A stretch of 64,000 bases of DNA from DYRB01 sp963845265 (GTDB taxonomy: Bacteria; Pseudomonadota; Gammaproteobacteria; Chromatiales; Chromatiaceae). A program made the translations under genes and the position numbers. This document shows, piece after piece, positions 52,917 through 62,112 of this stretch; position 1 is the stretch's first letter; every line of letters starts with the position of its first letter. The stretch is taken from contig CAWJRN010000005.1 of NCBI GenBank assembly GCA_963845265.1, forward strand, positions 124,001 to 188,000, read 5' to 3'. The notes below the pieces were generated by a model. That model saw nothing but the letters and a program-made list of their open reading frames with translations, was not told where the DNA came from and did not search any database.

Positions 52917-54808
52917 ATGGGCTACCAGGCCGAATACGACCGCGCCATGCGCGACCCCGAGGGTTTTTGGGCCGAGGCCGCCGGGCTGATCGAATGGGAT
53001 CGGCCCTGGGACCGGGTCCTCGACGATCACAACAAACCCTTCTACCGCTGGTTCAGTGGGGCCATGCTCAACACCTGCCACAACGCGGTGGATCGGCATG
53101 TGGCCGCCGGCCGTGGCGACCAGGCGGCGATCATCTACGACAGCCCGGTGACCGATACCTGCCAGACCATCACCTATGCGGAACTGCTGGACCGCGTGGC
53201 CCGCTTCGCCGGGGCCCTGCTGGACCAGGGCGTCGAGAAGGGTGACAGGGTCATCGTCTACATGCCCATGGTCCCCGAGGCGGCGATCGCCATGCTCGCC
53301 TGCGCCCGCATCGGGGCCATCCATTCGGTCGTCTTCGGCGGGTTCTCTGCCCGAGAGCTGGCCACCCGCATCGAGGATGCCAAGCCCAAGGTCATGGTCG
53401 CCGGCTCCTGCGGCATCGAGCCCAACCGGGTCGTGCACTACAAGCCCTTGCTGGACGCGGCCATCGCGCTGTCGGAGCACAAGCCGGAGCACTGCATCGT
53501 CCTGCAGCGTCCCCAGGCCCCCGGCGAGCTGATCCCCGGGCGGGACCTCGGCTGGGCCGAGGCGGTGGCGGCGGCACAACCCGCGGGATGCGTCTCCGTA
53601 GCGGCGACCGATCCCCTCTATATCCTCTACACCTCAGGTACCACGGGCCAACCCAAGGGCGTGGTGCGCGACCATGGCGGTCACGCGGTGGCCATGGCCT
53701 GGAGCATGGACAAGGTCTACGGCGTCAAGGCCGGGGAGGTCTTCTGGGCGGCCTCTGACGTGGGCTGGGTGGTGGGCCACTCCTACATCGTCTATGCGCC
53801 CCTCTTGGCCGGTTGCACGACGGTGATCTACGAGGGCAAGCCGGTGGGTACCCCGGACGCCGGGGCCTTCTGGCGGGTCATCGCCGAGCACGGGGTAGAT
53901 GTGCTGTTCACCGCACCCACCGCCTTCCGCGCCATCAAGCGCGCAGACCCGCAGGCCGAGCACCTGGCACGCTACGACCTCAAGCGCCTGCGCGCCCTGT
54001 TCCTGGCCGGCGAGCGCTGCGACCCGGACACCCTGGCCTGGGCCCAGGACATCCTCAAGGTGCCGGTGATCGACCACTGGTGGCAGACCGAGACCGGCTG
54101 GGCCATCGCCGCCAACTGCCTGGGCATCGAACAACTGCCGGTCAAGCCGGGCTCCCCCACCAAGGCGGTCCCAGGCTACGACGTGCGGGTATTGGATGAC
54201 GGGGGGAGGATGTGGCCGCGGGGGACATCGGCCGCATCATGATTCGCCTTCCCCTGCCCCCAGGCTGTCTTCCGACCCTCTGGCAGCAGGACGAGCGCTA
54301 TGTCCAGTCCTATCTGTCCGCCCAACCCGGTTACTACCTGACCGGCGACGCCGGCTACCTCGACGAGGACGGCTACCTGTTCGTCATGAGCCGCATCGAC
54401 GACATCATCAATGTCGCGGGGCATCGCCTCTCCACCGGGGCCATGGAGGGGGCCCTGGCCTCCCACCAGGAGGTCGCCGAATGCGCCGTCATCGGCATCG
54501 CCGACCAGCTCAAGGGCGAGTTGCCCCTGGGCCTGGTCGTCCTCAAGGCCGGGGTGGTGCGCGACGATGCCCGCATCTCCAAGGAACTGGTCGCTTTGGT
54601 CCGAGAGGTCATAGGGCCAGTGGCGGCCTTCAAGCACGTCGTGGTGGTGGAGCGCCTGCCCAAGACCCGCTCTGGCAAGATCCTGCGGGGGACCATGAAG
54701 CGCATTGCCGACGGCCAGACCTTTACGGTGCCAGCGACCATCGACGACCCGGCCATCCTAGAGGAGATCGAGGCGGCCCTGGCAGCGGCGGGCTTCGCGC
54801 ATCCGTGA
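52917..54808 (+). CDS. prpE: Propionyl-CoA synthetase (PrpE-type acyl-CoA ligase), frameshifted
   Basis: PrpE activates propionate, and often acetate, to the CoA ester through an acyl-adenylate. The frame from 52917 has FRYRWF-type N-terminal FYRWFSGAMLNTCHNAVDRH, the AMP-binding P-loop YILYTSGTTGQPKGVVRDHG, SDVGWVVGHSYIVYAPLLAG and VIDHWWQTETGWAI. At about 54201-54206, inside a run of six G residues, the frame slips; the next frame continues VAAGDIGRIMIRLPLPPGCL, YYLTGDAGYLDEDGY and LPKTRSGKILRGTMKRIADG with the acetylation-site lysine. Adding one G to the run restores about 631 aa. The LPPGC segment and NTCHNAVDRH favour PrpE over Acs. A homopolymer sequencing error is likely. Confidence 0.88.
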
Positions 54809-54810
54809 TC

Positions 54811-54961
54811 CTAAGACGAGCGGTTCAGCCGCAAATAGACGCAACTCAACAAGGGCTTGGTGTCGGCGGCTGGCTCATCCTGGGGGTGGCCTCCGGACTT
54901 TTCCTAAGTCACTGAACCATTTGCGTTACTTTGCGTGATTTGCGGCCGAATTGCTTTTTCC
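54811..54961. repeat. CGCAAAT-family palindromic element, copy 3
   Basis: Left arm TTCAGCCGCAAATAGACGCA, right arm TTTGCGTTACTTTGCGTGAT then TTGCGGCCG. The centre matches copy 2 (36801-36961) across AAGGGCTTGG.GTCGGCGGC and GGCCTCC.GACTTTTC. Both copies begin with CCTAAGA and end with TTGCTTTT.CCA, which marks the element ends. Confidence 0.88.
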
Positions 54962-55105
54962 AAGGGATAGGGGGCAGCCCGGTTGTTGGGCCGGGCTGTC
55001 ATGCAAAGCCCTCAAATGGTCCTGAAGGGAAACCGGCAGATGTCCTAAGATAGCGTTCCCGCCGTCCTCCGACGGGTCCAGCCTTAGCCTATCGGTGCAG
55101 TCTCC

Positions 55106-56215
55106 ATGTTTACCCTCAACACGTCGCCCCACGCCCTGTTCCGCCTCCTCGGCGTCCTCGGTCTCGCCGCCTCAATCTTGGCCGGTTGTGGCTCTGCGCC
55201 CAAGACCGGCACGGCCGGCGGCGGGACCGAGCCTAAGGCGCATACCCTCGACCTCTTCTATGTCACGGACCGCGACTCCCACCCCTCCGGTCGGGACGAC
55301 TTCGGCACCGAACGCGGGAAGGTCTCCTACGGCATAGCGAGCGTCGGCATCCCGCCAAACCACGAGATCGGCCAGCGCGAGGCCCCGTCGGTGTTTCGCT
55401 TCGAATGGTCGGAGGACGAGCGCAAGCACATCGCCCTCAAGGGCCTGCTACCTATGGACCGCACCGAGTTCCTGCAACAACTCGGCTGGGCCATCGACAA
55501 GTCTCGCGACAAGCGCGTGATGGTCTTCGTCCATGGCTACAACACGTCGTTTTCAGACGCCACTCGGCTGGTCGCCCAATTCGCCACGGACCTCAAATTC
55601 AGCGGCCCCGTGTTGCTGTTCAGTTGGCCCTCCCAGGGCAGCCTGACAGGCTACACCGTGGACGAGACCAACGCCGAGTGGGCCCAGACCCACCTAGTGC
55701 AGACGCTCAAGGATCTGCTCGACGACACCCCTGCCAAGCGCATCTATCTGGTGGCCCACAGCATGGGGACCCGTGTGCTGACCCGCGCCTATATCACCCT
55801 GGCCGGGGACCGTTGGGTGGATACCCCCAATGCCATGCGCGAGATGATCCTGGTGGCGCCGGACATCGACGCCGATTTGTTCCGTCAGGACATAGCCCCG
55901 CGCATGGCCAAGACCAGCATCCACATCACCCTCTACGCGTCCTCTGGGGATCGTGCCCTGCTCGCCTCACGCGCCTTCCACGGCTACGCCCGGGCCGGCG
56001 ACTCTGGCGAAGGGTTGGTGATCCTGCCCGGAGTCGAGACGGTGGACGCCAGCGACACCTCCAGCGGAATCATCGGCCACAACTACTTCACCGAGGACCG
56101 GCGCATCATGGAGGACATCTACGGCATCTTGCAGACGGGCCAGCGGGCGGATAACCGCTTCGGGTTGGCCCCGGTGGATACGGACCAGGGGCGGTACTGG
56201 ACCTTCCGCAAGTAA
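55106..56215 (+). CDS. DUF900 alpha/beta-hydrolase lipoprotein
   Basis: A 369-aa protein. Residues 1-28 form a signal peptide ending LAASILAGC, a lipobox, so the mature protein should be membrane anchored. The hydrolase part has VMVFVHGYNTSFSDATRLVA (oxyanion HGYN) and IYLVAHSMGTRVLTRAY, the nucleophile elbow AHSMG, plus a C-terminal GHNYF histidine. This is the DUF900 / 'esterase/lipase superfamily' group with no assigned substrate. It starts 145 nt after a palindromic element and is convergent with tyrA. Confidence 0.88.
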   Translation: MFTLNTSPHALFRLLGVLGLAASILAGCGSAPKTGTAGGGTEPKAHTLDLFYVTDRDSHPSGRDDFGTERGKVSYGIASVGIPPNHEIGQREAPSVFRFEWSEDERKHIALKGLLPMDRTEFLQQLGWAIDKSRDKRVMVFVHGYNTSFSDATRLVAQFATDLKFSGPVLLFSWPSQGSLTGYTVDETNAEWAQTHLVQTLKDLLDDTPAKRIYLVAHSMGTRVLTRAYITLAGDRWVDTPNAMREMILVAPDIDADLFRQDIAPRMAKTSIHITLYASSGDRALLASRAFHGYARAGDSGEGLVILPGVETVDASDTSSGIIGHNYFTEDRRIMEDIYGILQTGQRADNRFGLAPVDTDQGRYWTFRK

Positions 56216-56251
56216 CGTCCAGCCCGATCCGGGCGCCGATCCGGGCGGCGC

Positions 56252-57142
56252 TCACAGGGGTGGATCTTGCGGGGCGGGGTCCATCCCATCCACATACCGA
56301 TCCCGCGCCGCCTTGGCGCGGGCGAAGATCTCCAGCAGATGATCCGCATCGCCACGGCGGATGGTTGCGGCCAGGTCCTTCATTTCGTCGCCGAAACGCT
56401 CCAGCATGGCCCCCAGGGGTTCGCGGTTGGCGATACAGATGTCCCGCCACATGACGGGGTCGCTGGAGGCGATGCGGGTGAAGTCCCGAAAACCGCCGGC
56501 GGCGTAGCGGAAGATCTCGTCGTTCTCGCGCATGCGCGCCAAGGCGTCCACCAGGCCGAAGGCGAGCATGTGCGGCAGGTGGCTGGTGGCAGCCAAGACC
56601 TCATCGTGGTGGGCGACGTCCATGAGGGTGATCCTCGCCCCGCAGGCCCGCCACATGGCGGAAACACGCTCGACGGCCTCCGGCGCGCTCTCGGGCAGGG
56701 GTGTCAGGATGACCCGTCGCTCCTGGTACAACTCGGCAAAGGAGGCGTCTACCCCGCTACGCTCGGTACCGGCGACGGGGTGGCCTGGCACCAGGCCAGG
56801 TGGGATCTTCCCGAAAGCAACGAGGGCATCGGCGACCACGCTGCCCTTCACGCTGCCACCATCGGTCAGCACGGCGTCTGGGGCCAGGGCGTCGCGGATG
56901 GCACTAAAGACCTGCCTGATGTTACCTAGGGGGACGGCGACGAAGACCAGATCCGCTCCGGCGACGGCCAGGGCGGGGTCCTGGGTCCAGCGATCCACGA
57001 CCCCCAACTCCTGTGCCCGCTCCAGATTGGCAATTGAGCGCCCGCAACCGACCACCTCCCCCACCGCCCCCGCGGCGCGCAGGGCCCTAGCCAGCGATCC
57101 GCCGATCAGTCCGACCCCAATGACGCACAGGCGCTGGATCAT
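56252..57142 (-). CDS. tyrA: Prephenate (or arogenate) dehydrogenase
   Basis: TyrA oxidatively decarboxylates prephenate or arogenate in tyrosine synthesis. The 296-aa protein has the NAD motif LCVIGVGLIGGSLARALRAA, PGLVPGHPVAGTERSGVDAS (catalytic His) and HHDEVLAATSHLPHMLAFGL. It lacks a chorismate mutase domain, so mutase is separate. It overlaps hisC by 4 nt. Substrate preference cannot be read from the sequence by eye. Confidence 0.95.
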   Translation of the reverse strand: MIQRLCVIGVGLIGGSLARALRAAGAVGEVVGCGRSIANLERAQELGVVDRWTQDPALAVAGADLVFVAVPLGNIRQVFSAIRDALAPDAVLTDGGSVKGSVVADALVAFGKIPPGLVPGHPVAGTERSGVDASFAELYQERRVILTPLPESAPEAVERVSAMWRACGARITLMDVAHHDEVLAATSHLPHMLAFGLVDALARMRENDEIFRYAAGGFRDFTRIASSDPVMWRDICIANREPLGAMLERFGDEMKDLAATIRRGDADHLLEIFARAKAARDRYVDGMDPAPQDPPL

Positions 57143-58248
57143 CCCGCCAGCACCCGCCCCAGGGCGCCGAGGAACCGAGCGTTCTCGGCCTGAAGCCCAA
57201 TGGTGACCCGCAGGTGATTAGGCAGCCCATAGTTGGCCACGGGGCGGGTGATGCACCCCTCACACAACAGGGCCTGGTAGATGGCCGCGGCAGGACGGCC
57301 CAGGTCGATAGCCAGGAAGTTGCCCACCGACGGGATGTATCCCAGCCCGAGGCCGCCGCAGCCCGCCCGCAGTTGGGCCATGCCCTCCCGGTTGAGGGCA
57401 ACGGAGGCGGCAAGGTGCTCAGCGTCCTCCAGGGCTGCCAGGGCGGCGGCCAGGGCCAGACTGTTAACGTTGAAGGGCTGACGCACCCGGTTGAGCAGGT
57501 CCGCAACTGCAGGGTCGCTCACCCCATAGCCCACCCGCAGGGCGGCCAGGCCGTGGACCTTGGAAAAGGTCCGGGTAACGATGAGATTGGGAAATTCCGC
57601 CACCCAGCGGGTGGCGTCCGGGAAGTCCGGGGCCTCGACGTAGTCGGTGTAGGCCTCATCGACCACCACGACGCAGGTCCGGGGCAGGGCTGCGATGAAG
57701 CCGTAGAGCCGATCCGCGGGGAGCCAGCTCCCGGTAGGATTGTTGGGATTGGCGATCCACACCACCCGGGTGCGGGGACCGATCAGGTCCCCGAAAGCAT
57801 CGAGGTCGTGGCCGTAGTCTCGGGCGGGGGCGATTCGAGCGGTGGCCCCGACCGCCTGGGTGGCAATGGGATAGACCGCAAAGGCGTGCTCGGAGAAGAC
57901 CGACTCCACCCCGGGTTGGAGAAAGGCGCGAGCGACAAGGTCAAGCACGTCGTTGGAGCCATTACCCAGGGTGATGGCGTCCGCCTCGACCCCGTGGCGT
58001 TGGGCCAGGGCGGCGCGCAAGGCGAAGCCGCCGCCATCCGGGTAGCGGCCCAGCTCACCCAGGGCGCCCACCGCTGCCTCGCGCGCCAGCCGGCCTGGAC
58101 CCAGGGGGTTTTCATTGGAGGCAAGCTTGATCGAGTCGCGGATGCCCAGCTCCCGCTCCAGCTCCGCGATGGGCTTGCCGGGGAGGTAGGGTTGTAGCCC
58201 AGCAATGCCTGGGGCCGCGATGGCGAGAAAGGGATTGGCGTTGATCAT
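57139..58248 (-). CDS. hisC: Histidinol-phosphate aminotransferase-type enzyme
   Basis: A 369-aa PLP aminotransferase. IKLASNENPLGPGRLAREAA near the N-terminus, TLGNGSNDVLDLVARAF, WIANPNNPTGSW, VVVDEAYTDYVEAPDFPDA and the PLP-lysine region TRTFSKVHGLAALRVGYGVS fit HisC. In this gene order (next to tyrA) such enzymes often work on phenylpyruvate and prephenate as well as histidinol phosphate. ATG at 58248 fits; upstream extension is not conserved. It is coupled to tyrA by a 4-nt overlap. The usual pheA and aroA neighbours are missing. Confidence 0.93.
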   Translation of the reverse strand: MINANPFLAIAAPGIAGLQPYLPGKPIAELERELGIRDSIKLASNENPLGPGRLAREAAVGALGELGRYPDGGGFALRAALAQRHGVEADAITLGNGSNDVLDLVARAFLQPGVESVFSEHAFAVYPIATQAVGATARIAPARDYGHDLDAFGDLIGPRTRVVWIANPNNPTGSWLPADRLYGFIAALPRTCVVVVDEAYTDYVEAPDFPDATRWVAEFPNLIVTRTFSKVHGLAALRVGYGVSDPAVADLLNRVRQPFNVNSLALAAALAALEDAEHLAASVALNREGMAQLRAGCGGLGLGYIPSVGNFLAIDLGRPAAAIYQALLCEGCITRPVANYGLPNHLRVTIGLQAENARFLGALGRVLAG

Positions 58249-58394
58249 GTTTGGAATTCGGGTAGGGTAAGGGGTCGTCCAGCAACGTGAATCAGCAACT
58301 CCCATCCGCCCAAGGCGTGCTGGCCGCTGCGGCCCAGGGCACCTCGGTGTACCCCTGATGCCGTGCCATGCGCGCCGTCCTCACGGCATTTTGC

Positions 58395-59045
58395 TTAGTT
58401 CACGCCTTCGCTGACATAGGGATTGTCGCGCCGCTCCGCGCCCAGGGTCGACATGGGCCCATGCCCGGGGATGAAGCGCACCGCGTCACCAAGCGGGAAC
58501 AGTCGTTTACGAATGGAATCCAGGAGGTCCCGGTGATTGCCGCGGGGGAAATCCGTACGCCCGATAGAGCCCTTGAACAGCACGTCACCGACCTGCATCA
58601 GGCCCGCCTCGGCCTGGTAGAAGACGATGTGCCCAGGGGTATGGCCGGGGCAGTGGATGACCTCCAGGGTCGCGTCGCCGAGGGCCACCCTATCGCCGTG
58701 ATTCAACCACTGCCCAGGGACAAAGGGGGCTACCGAGTCCAGACCAAACATCCTGGCCTGGACCGGCAGCTGGTCCAACAGAAAGGCGTCCTCCCGATGC
58801 GGACCCAGTACCGGGACCCCCAGCCGCTCCGCCAACTCGACGGTGCCGCCTACATGGTCGATGTGACCATGGGTCAGCAAGATCTTGACCGGGGTGACCC
58901 CAGCCTCGGCAATCAGGGCAAGGATGCGCTCCACTTCCCCGCCGGGGTCCACCACCGCGGCCTGGCCGGTACCCTCGCACCACAGCAGGGTGCAATTCTG
59001 CTGGAAGGGAGTGACGGGGAGTATCCGGTAGTTCAGCTTGGTCAA
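58395..59045 (-). CDS. MBL-fold hydrolase (YcbL / glyoxalase II-like)
   Basis: A 216-aa metallo-beta-lactamase fold protein. ILLTHGHIDHVGGTVELAER gives the HxHxDH metal motif, followed by IHCPGHTPGHIVFYQAE and VGDVLFKGSIGRTDFPRG, the pattern of YcbL-type glyoxalase II relatives; FIPGHGPMSTLGAER holds the last His. Likely a thioester hydrolase in the cytosol. It lies 28 nt upstream of skp on the opposite side of that gene, in the same direction. Confidence 0.92.
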   Translation of the reverse strand: MTKLNYRILPVTPFQQNCTLLWCEGTGQAAVVDPGGEVERILALIAEAGVTPVKILLTHGHIDHVGGTVELAERLGVPVLGPHREDAFLLDQLPVQARMFGLDSVAPFVPGQWLNHGDRVALGDATLEVIHCPGHTPGHIVFYQAEAGLMQVGDVLFKGSIGRTDFPRGNHRDLLDSIRKRLFPLGDAVRFIPGHGPMSTLGAERRDNPYVSEGVN

Positions 59046-59073
59046 GACGCCCCCCGTTGGCCCGGTTGCCCGA

Positions 59074-59595
59074 TCACTTGGTCCGCTCGTCCATGCGCTT
59101 GATGACCTCTTTGGTCATGTCCAAGCCGTCGTCGATGAAGAGCAGCCCGGCCTGGCTGCGCTCGAAGACCACGCTCATCTTCTTTTCCTTGGACAAGGCC
59201 TGGACCGCTTCCTGGGCGGGGCCGATGATCGCCTGGGCAAGCTTCTGCTGCTCCTTGGCCAGCTCTTGCTGCACACCGGAGAACTGCTTCTGGAGGGCAT
59301 CCATCTTGTCCTTGAGCTCCGACTCCTTCTTGCTGATCTGGTCCTTGCTCATGAGCGGCTTGTCGCGCTCAAGGGTCGCCGCCTGCTGGCGCACGGCGGC
59401 CTCCTCCTTGGCGAATTCCTCCGACCTGGGGCCAAACTTCTCCTTCAGGGTACCCTGGGCCAGCTGACCCAGCTTGCTCTCCTCTAGAACCTGTTGCATG
59501 TTCACGTAGCCGATATGGATTGCGTCGGCGGCGAGGGCGAGGGTGGGGGCGGCCATGATCAGGGCCGCGGTGAACAGGGCGAAGCGTCGCTTCAT
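59074..59595 (-). CDS. Periplasmic chaperone Skp/OmpH
   Basis: Skp is a trimeric periplasmic chaperone that holds unfolded outer-membrane proteins. The 173-aa protein has a signal peptide MKRRFALFTAALIMAAPTLA ending at LALAAD, then IHIGYVNMQQVLEESKLGQL, a long charged coiled-coil (KKESELKDKMDALQKQFSGV) and the C-terminal FERSQAGLLFIDDGLDMTKE. It normally sits between bamA and lpxD; here it is between an MBL gene and a divergent DUF2058 gene, so it may be an extra copy. The frame is open far upstream, but only this start gives a signal peptide. Confidence 0.88.
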   Translation of the reverse strand: MKRRFALFTAALIMAAPTLALAADAIHIGYVNMQQVLEESKLGQLAQGTLKEKFGPRSEEFAKEEAAVRQQAATLERDKPLMSKDQISKKESELKDKMDALQKQFSGVQQELAKEQQKLAQAIIGPAQEAVQALSKEKKMSVVFERSQAGLLFIDDGLDMTKEVIKRMDERTK

Positions 59596-59803
59596 GACGA
59601 AAGTCCTCTGGGGCTGGTAGCGTGGTGTCGGGGGCTTGCCGCTGGGCATGGGGACATGGGGCCAGCGGCGTTGGTCGCAGATTCTACCCGTCGGGATTGG
59701 GGCTGGCATCACTTTCGACTGGGGGCGCGTCGCCCTTGCGTCTCGCCCCTGGCTGAGACATCCTCTGCCGATCGCCGAGCCAAGGGCCGTTGGAGGTTTA
59801 GAT

Positions 59804-60355
59804 TTGGCCAATTCATTACAGGAACAATTGCTCAAGGCCGGGCTGGTGAGCCAGCAGAAGGCCAAGCAAACGAAGACCGATAAGCGCAAAGACGCAAAGG
59901 CACGCGGCCAGGCACCGGACCCGGCGGCAGAGGAGCGCCGTCGCCGCGCGGCCCAGGCCCAGGCCGAGAAGGCCCAGCGCGACCTGGCGCTCAATCGCGA
60001 GCGCCAGGAAGCGGCCCGACGTGCCGCCCTGGCCAACGAGCTGCGCCAGCTCATCCACGCCCACAGGGTCACCCGAGACCGCGGCGAATTGGCCTTCAAC
60101 TTCGCCGACGGCAAGGCCCTCAAGCGGATCTATGTCACCGCAGAGCAACAGCGTGACCTGGCCGACGGGCGCCTGGCGGTGGTGCGTCAAGACCACTTTT
60201 ACGAGCTAATCCCCGACGAGACTGTCGGCAAGGTACGCGAACGCAACCCAGAGCTGGTGGTCTTCCACAACCGGCGCCAACCCGAGGCCGTGACGCCGAC
60301 CGACGCCGAGGACCCCTATGCCGGTTACGAGGTTCCGGATGACCTGATTTGGTAG
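59804..60355 (+). CDS. DUF2058 family protein (YaiL-like)
   Basis: A 183-aa protein beginning, from a TTG at 59804, with LANSLQEQLLKAGLVSQQKA, the typical DUF2058 opening. GGAGG lies 7 nt upstream, which decides the start although it is not ATG. A highly charged Lys/Arg/Ala-rich middle (EERRRRAAQAQAEKAQRDLA) is followed by a small C-terminal domain (FNFADGKALKRIYVTAEQQR). Related YaiL proteins are described as nucleoprotein or polynucleotide-associated. Function is not established. Confidence 0.85.
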   Translation: MANSLQEQLLKAGLVSQQKAKQTKTDKRKDAKARGQAPDPAAEERRRRAAQAQAEKAQRDLALNRERQEAARRAALANELRQLIHAHRVTRDRGELAFNFADGKALKRIYVTAEQQRDLADGRLAVVRQDHFYELIPDETVGKVRERNPELVVFHNRRQPEAVTPTDAEDPYAGYEVPDDLIW

Positions 60356-60377
60356 CCGGGCACCACCTTCGGAACGG

Positions 60378-60532
60378 TTCAGAAACAACCGAAACAAGCG
60401 CGCCGACGACAAGAAACTACGAAATACACGAAAGTCGCGAAAAAACAGCAATTGCTCCTGTGTATATTGAGCCTCTTCGCGTTTTTCGCGTGTTTCGTAG
60501 TTCCAAGAAGACGTACCGGTTGTTCTTGAATC
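60378..60532. repeat. About 155-bp palindromic element (GAAACTACGAAA family)
   Basis: Left half TTCAGAAACAACCGAAACAA followed by AAGAAACTACGAAATACACG AAAG; the right half reads as its reverse complement TTCAAGAACAACCGGTACGT then TTGGAACTACGAAACACGCG. The arms are about 60 nt and imperfect. The element is non-coding, between the DUF2058 and NYN genes. Confidence 0.8.
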
Positions 60533-60562
60533 GTCACTAAGGAACCCTAGGAGACCCCACCA

Positions 60563-61309
60563 GTGTCGGAAGTTGAAAACCGCCGGCTCGCCGTCCTAAT
60601 CGATGCCGACAACGCCCAAGCGTCGATCGTCGAGGGCCTGCTTGCGGAGATTGCCAAGTACGGTACCGCCCACGTCAAACGCATCTATGGCGACTGGACC
60701 CTGCCCAATCTGGGGTCATGGAAGGCGACCCTGCTGCGCCATTCCATCCAGCCCATGCAGCAGTTCCGCTACACCACGGGCAAGAATGCCACCGATGGGG
60801 CCATGATGATCGACGCCATGGACCTGCTCTATACCGAGCGATTCGACGGCTTTTGCATCGTCTCCAGCGACAGCGACTTTACCCGGCTCGCCTCGCGCAT
60901 CCGCGAGTCGGGGCTTGCGGTCTACGGCTTTGGCGAGAAAAAAACCCCGACGCCCTTCGTTGCGGCGTGCGACAAGTTCATCTTTGTCGAACTGCTGCGC
61001 GAGGACGAGGCCGACGATGCGCCAACGGCGCGCCGCTCCGCCAAGGAGCTCAAGCAGGACATCAAGCTCGTACACCTGCTGCGCAACGCCGTGGCGGCCG
61101 CATCAGACGACGGCGGCTGGGCCGGGCTGGGGGTGGTCGGTTCGACCGTCGCCAAACGTGCCCCGGAGTTTGACCCGCGCAACTACGGCTACGCCAAGCT
61201 CAGCGGCCTACTCAAGGCCGTGGGCCTATTCGACCTGGAAGAGCGGCTCGTCGGCTCCGGCCCCCACAAATCCCTTTACGTTCGAGACAAGAAGGGCTCG
61301 ACGCAGTGA
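60563..61309 (+). CDS. NYN domain protein (LabA/PIN-like) with C-terminal OST-HTH-like region
   Basis: A 248-aa protein. The N-terminal NYN/PIN-like nuclease domain reads RRLAVLIDADNAQASIVEGL, RYTTGKNATDGAMMIDAMDL and DGFCIVSSDSDFTRLASRIR, with the acidic residues of the active site (D13, D15, D78, D102 or so). The C-terminal part (DPRNYGYAKLSGLLKAVGLF) is like the OST-HTH/LOTUS RNA-binding domain. Together this suggests an RNase acting on a bound RNA. It starts with GTG (GGAG upstream) and its stop overlaps the start of tatD, so the genes are likely co-transcribed. Confidence 0.9.
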   Translation: MSEVENRRLAVLIDADNAQASIVEGLLAEIAKYGTAHVKRIYGDWTLPNLGSWKATLLRHSIQPMQQFRYTTGKNATDGAMMIDAMDLLYTERFDGFCIVSSDSDFTRLASRIRESGLAVYGFGEKKTPTPFVAACDKFIFVELLREDEADDAPTARRSAKELKQDIKLVHLLRNAVAAASDDGGWAGLGVVGSTVAKRAPEFDPRNYGYAKLSGLLKAVGLFDLEERLVGSGPHKSLYVRDKKGSTQ

Positions 61310-62106
61310 TGTCGGGGAGCCTGGTCCCTGCGCCCCTGGCCCTGATCGACACCCACTGCCACCTGGACGTCGAGGAGTTCGACCCGGACCGCAACCAGGT
61401 CCTAGCCGCTGCCCGTGCCGCCGGGCTGGCGGGCATCGTCATCCCCGGCATCTACGCGGCCACCTGGCCGCGCCTGCTGCGCCTGTGCGCAACCTCCGCT
61501 GACCTGCACCCGGCCCTGGGCCTGCACCCCGTCTATCTCGCCCAGCATCGCCCCGAGCACATCGCCGATCTTGAGCGGGCCTTGAGCGAGGCCCGGCCCC
61601 TGGCGGTGGGGGAGATCGGGCTCGACCTCTATCGGCGCGACCTGGACCCGACCCGCCAGCAGGCCCTGTTCGAGGCCCAACTCGTCCTGGCCAGGGACGC
61701 CGGGCTACCGGTCCTGCTGCATGTGCGCAAGGCCCACGACCAGGTGCTGGCGACGCTCAAGCGCATCCGCGTACCCGGCGGCATCGCCCACGCCTTCAAC
61801 GGCAGCCTGCAACAGGCCCGGCAATACCTGGACCTGGGCCTTCGTCTTGGTTTCGGCGGCATGCTCACCTTCGCGCGCTCGCTCAAGTTACGGCCCCTGG
61901 CCCGGGACCTACCCATCGAGGCCATCGTCCTGGAGACCGACGCCCCGGACCTCACTGTCGCCGCCCACCAGGGCGAGCGCAACAGCCCCGCCTACCTGCC
62001 GGACGTCCTCGCCGCCCTGGCCGAGGTGCGCGACGCAGACCCAGCGGAGATCGCCGCCATCACCACCCGCAACGCCCGCGAGGTGTTGGGCCTGTCCCAG
62101 GGCTGA
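61309..62106 (+). CDS. TatD family metal-dependent hydrolase
   Basis: A 265-aa TIM-barrel hydrolase of the TatD DNase group. Metal ligands are seen in LIDTHCHLDVEEFDPDRNQV, GEIGLDLYRRDLDPTRQQAL, LLHVRKAHDQVL, HAFNGSLQQARQYLDLGLRL and VLETDAPDLTVAAHQ. TatD proteins are 3'-5' exonucleases or related esterases. It overlaps the NYN gene stop and is followed 6 nt later by tcdA. A GTG one codon earlier is also possible. Confidence 0.93.
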   Translation: MSGSLVPAPLALIDTHCHLDVEEFDPDRNQVLAAARAAGLAGIVIPGIYAATWPRLLRLCATSADLHPALGLHPVYLAQHRPEHIADLERALSEARPLAVGEIGLDLYRRDLDPTRQQALFEAQLVLARDAGLPVLLHVRKAHDQVLATLKRIRVPGGIAHAFNGSLQQARQYLDLGLRLGFGGMLTFARSLKLRPLARDLPIEAIVLETDAPDLTVAAHQGERNSPAYLPDVLAALAEVRDADPAEIAAITTRNAREVLGLSQG

Positions 62107-62112
62107 CCCGCC

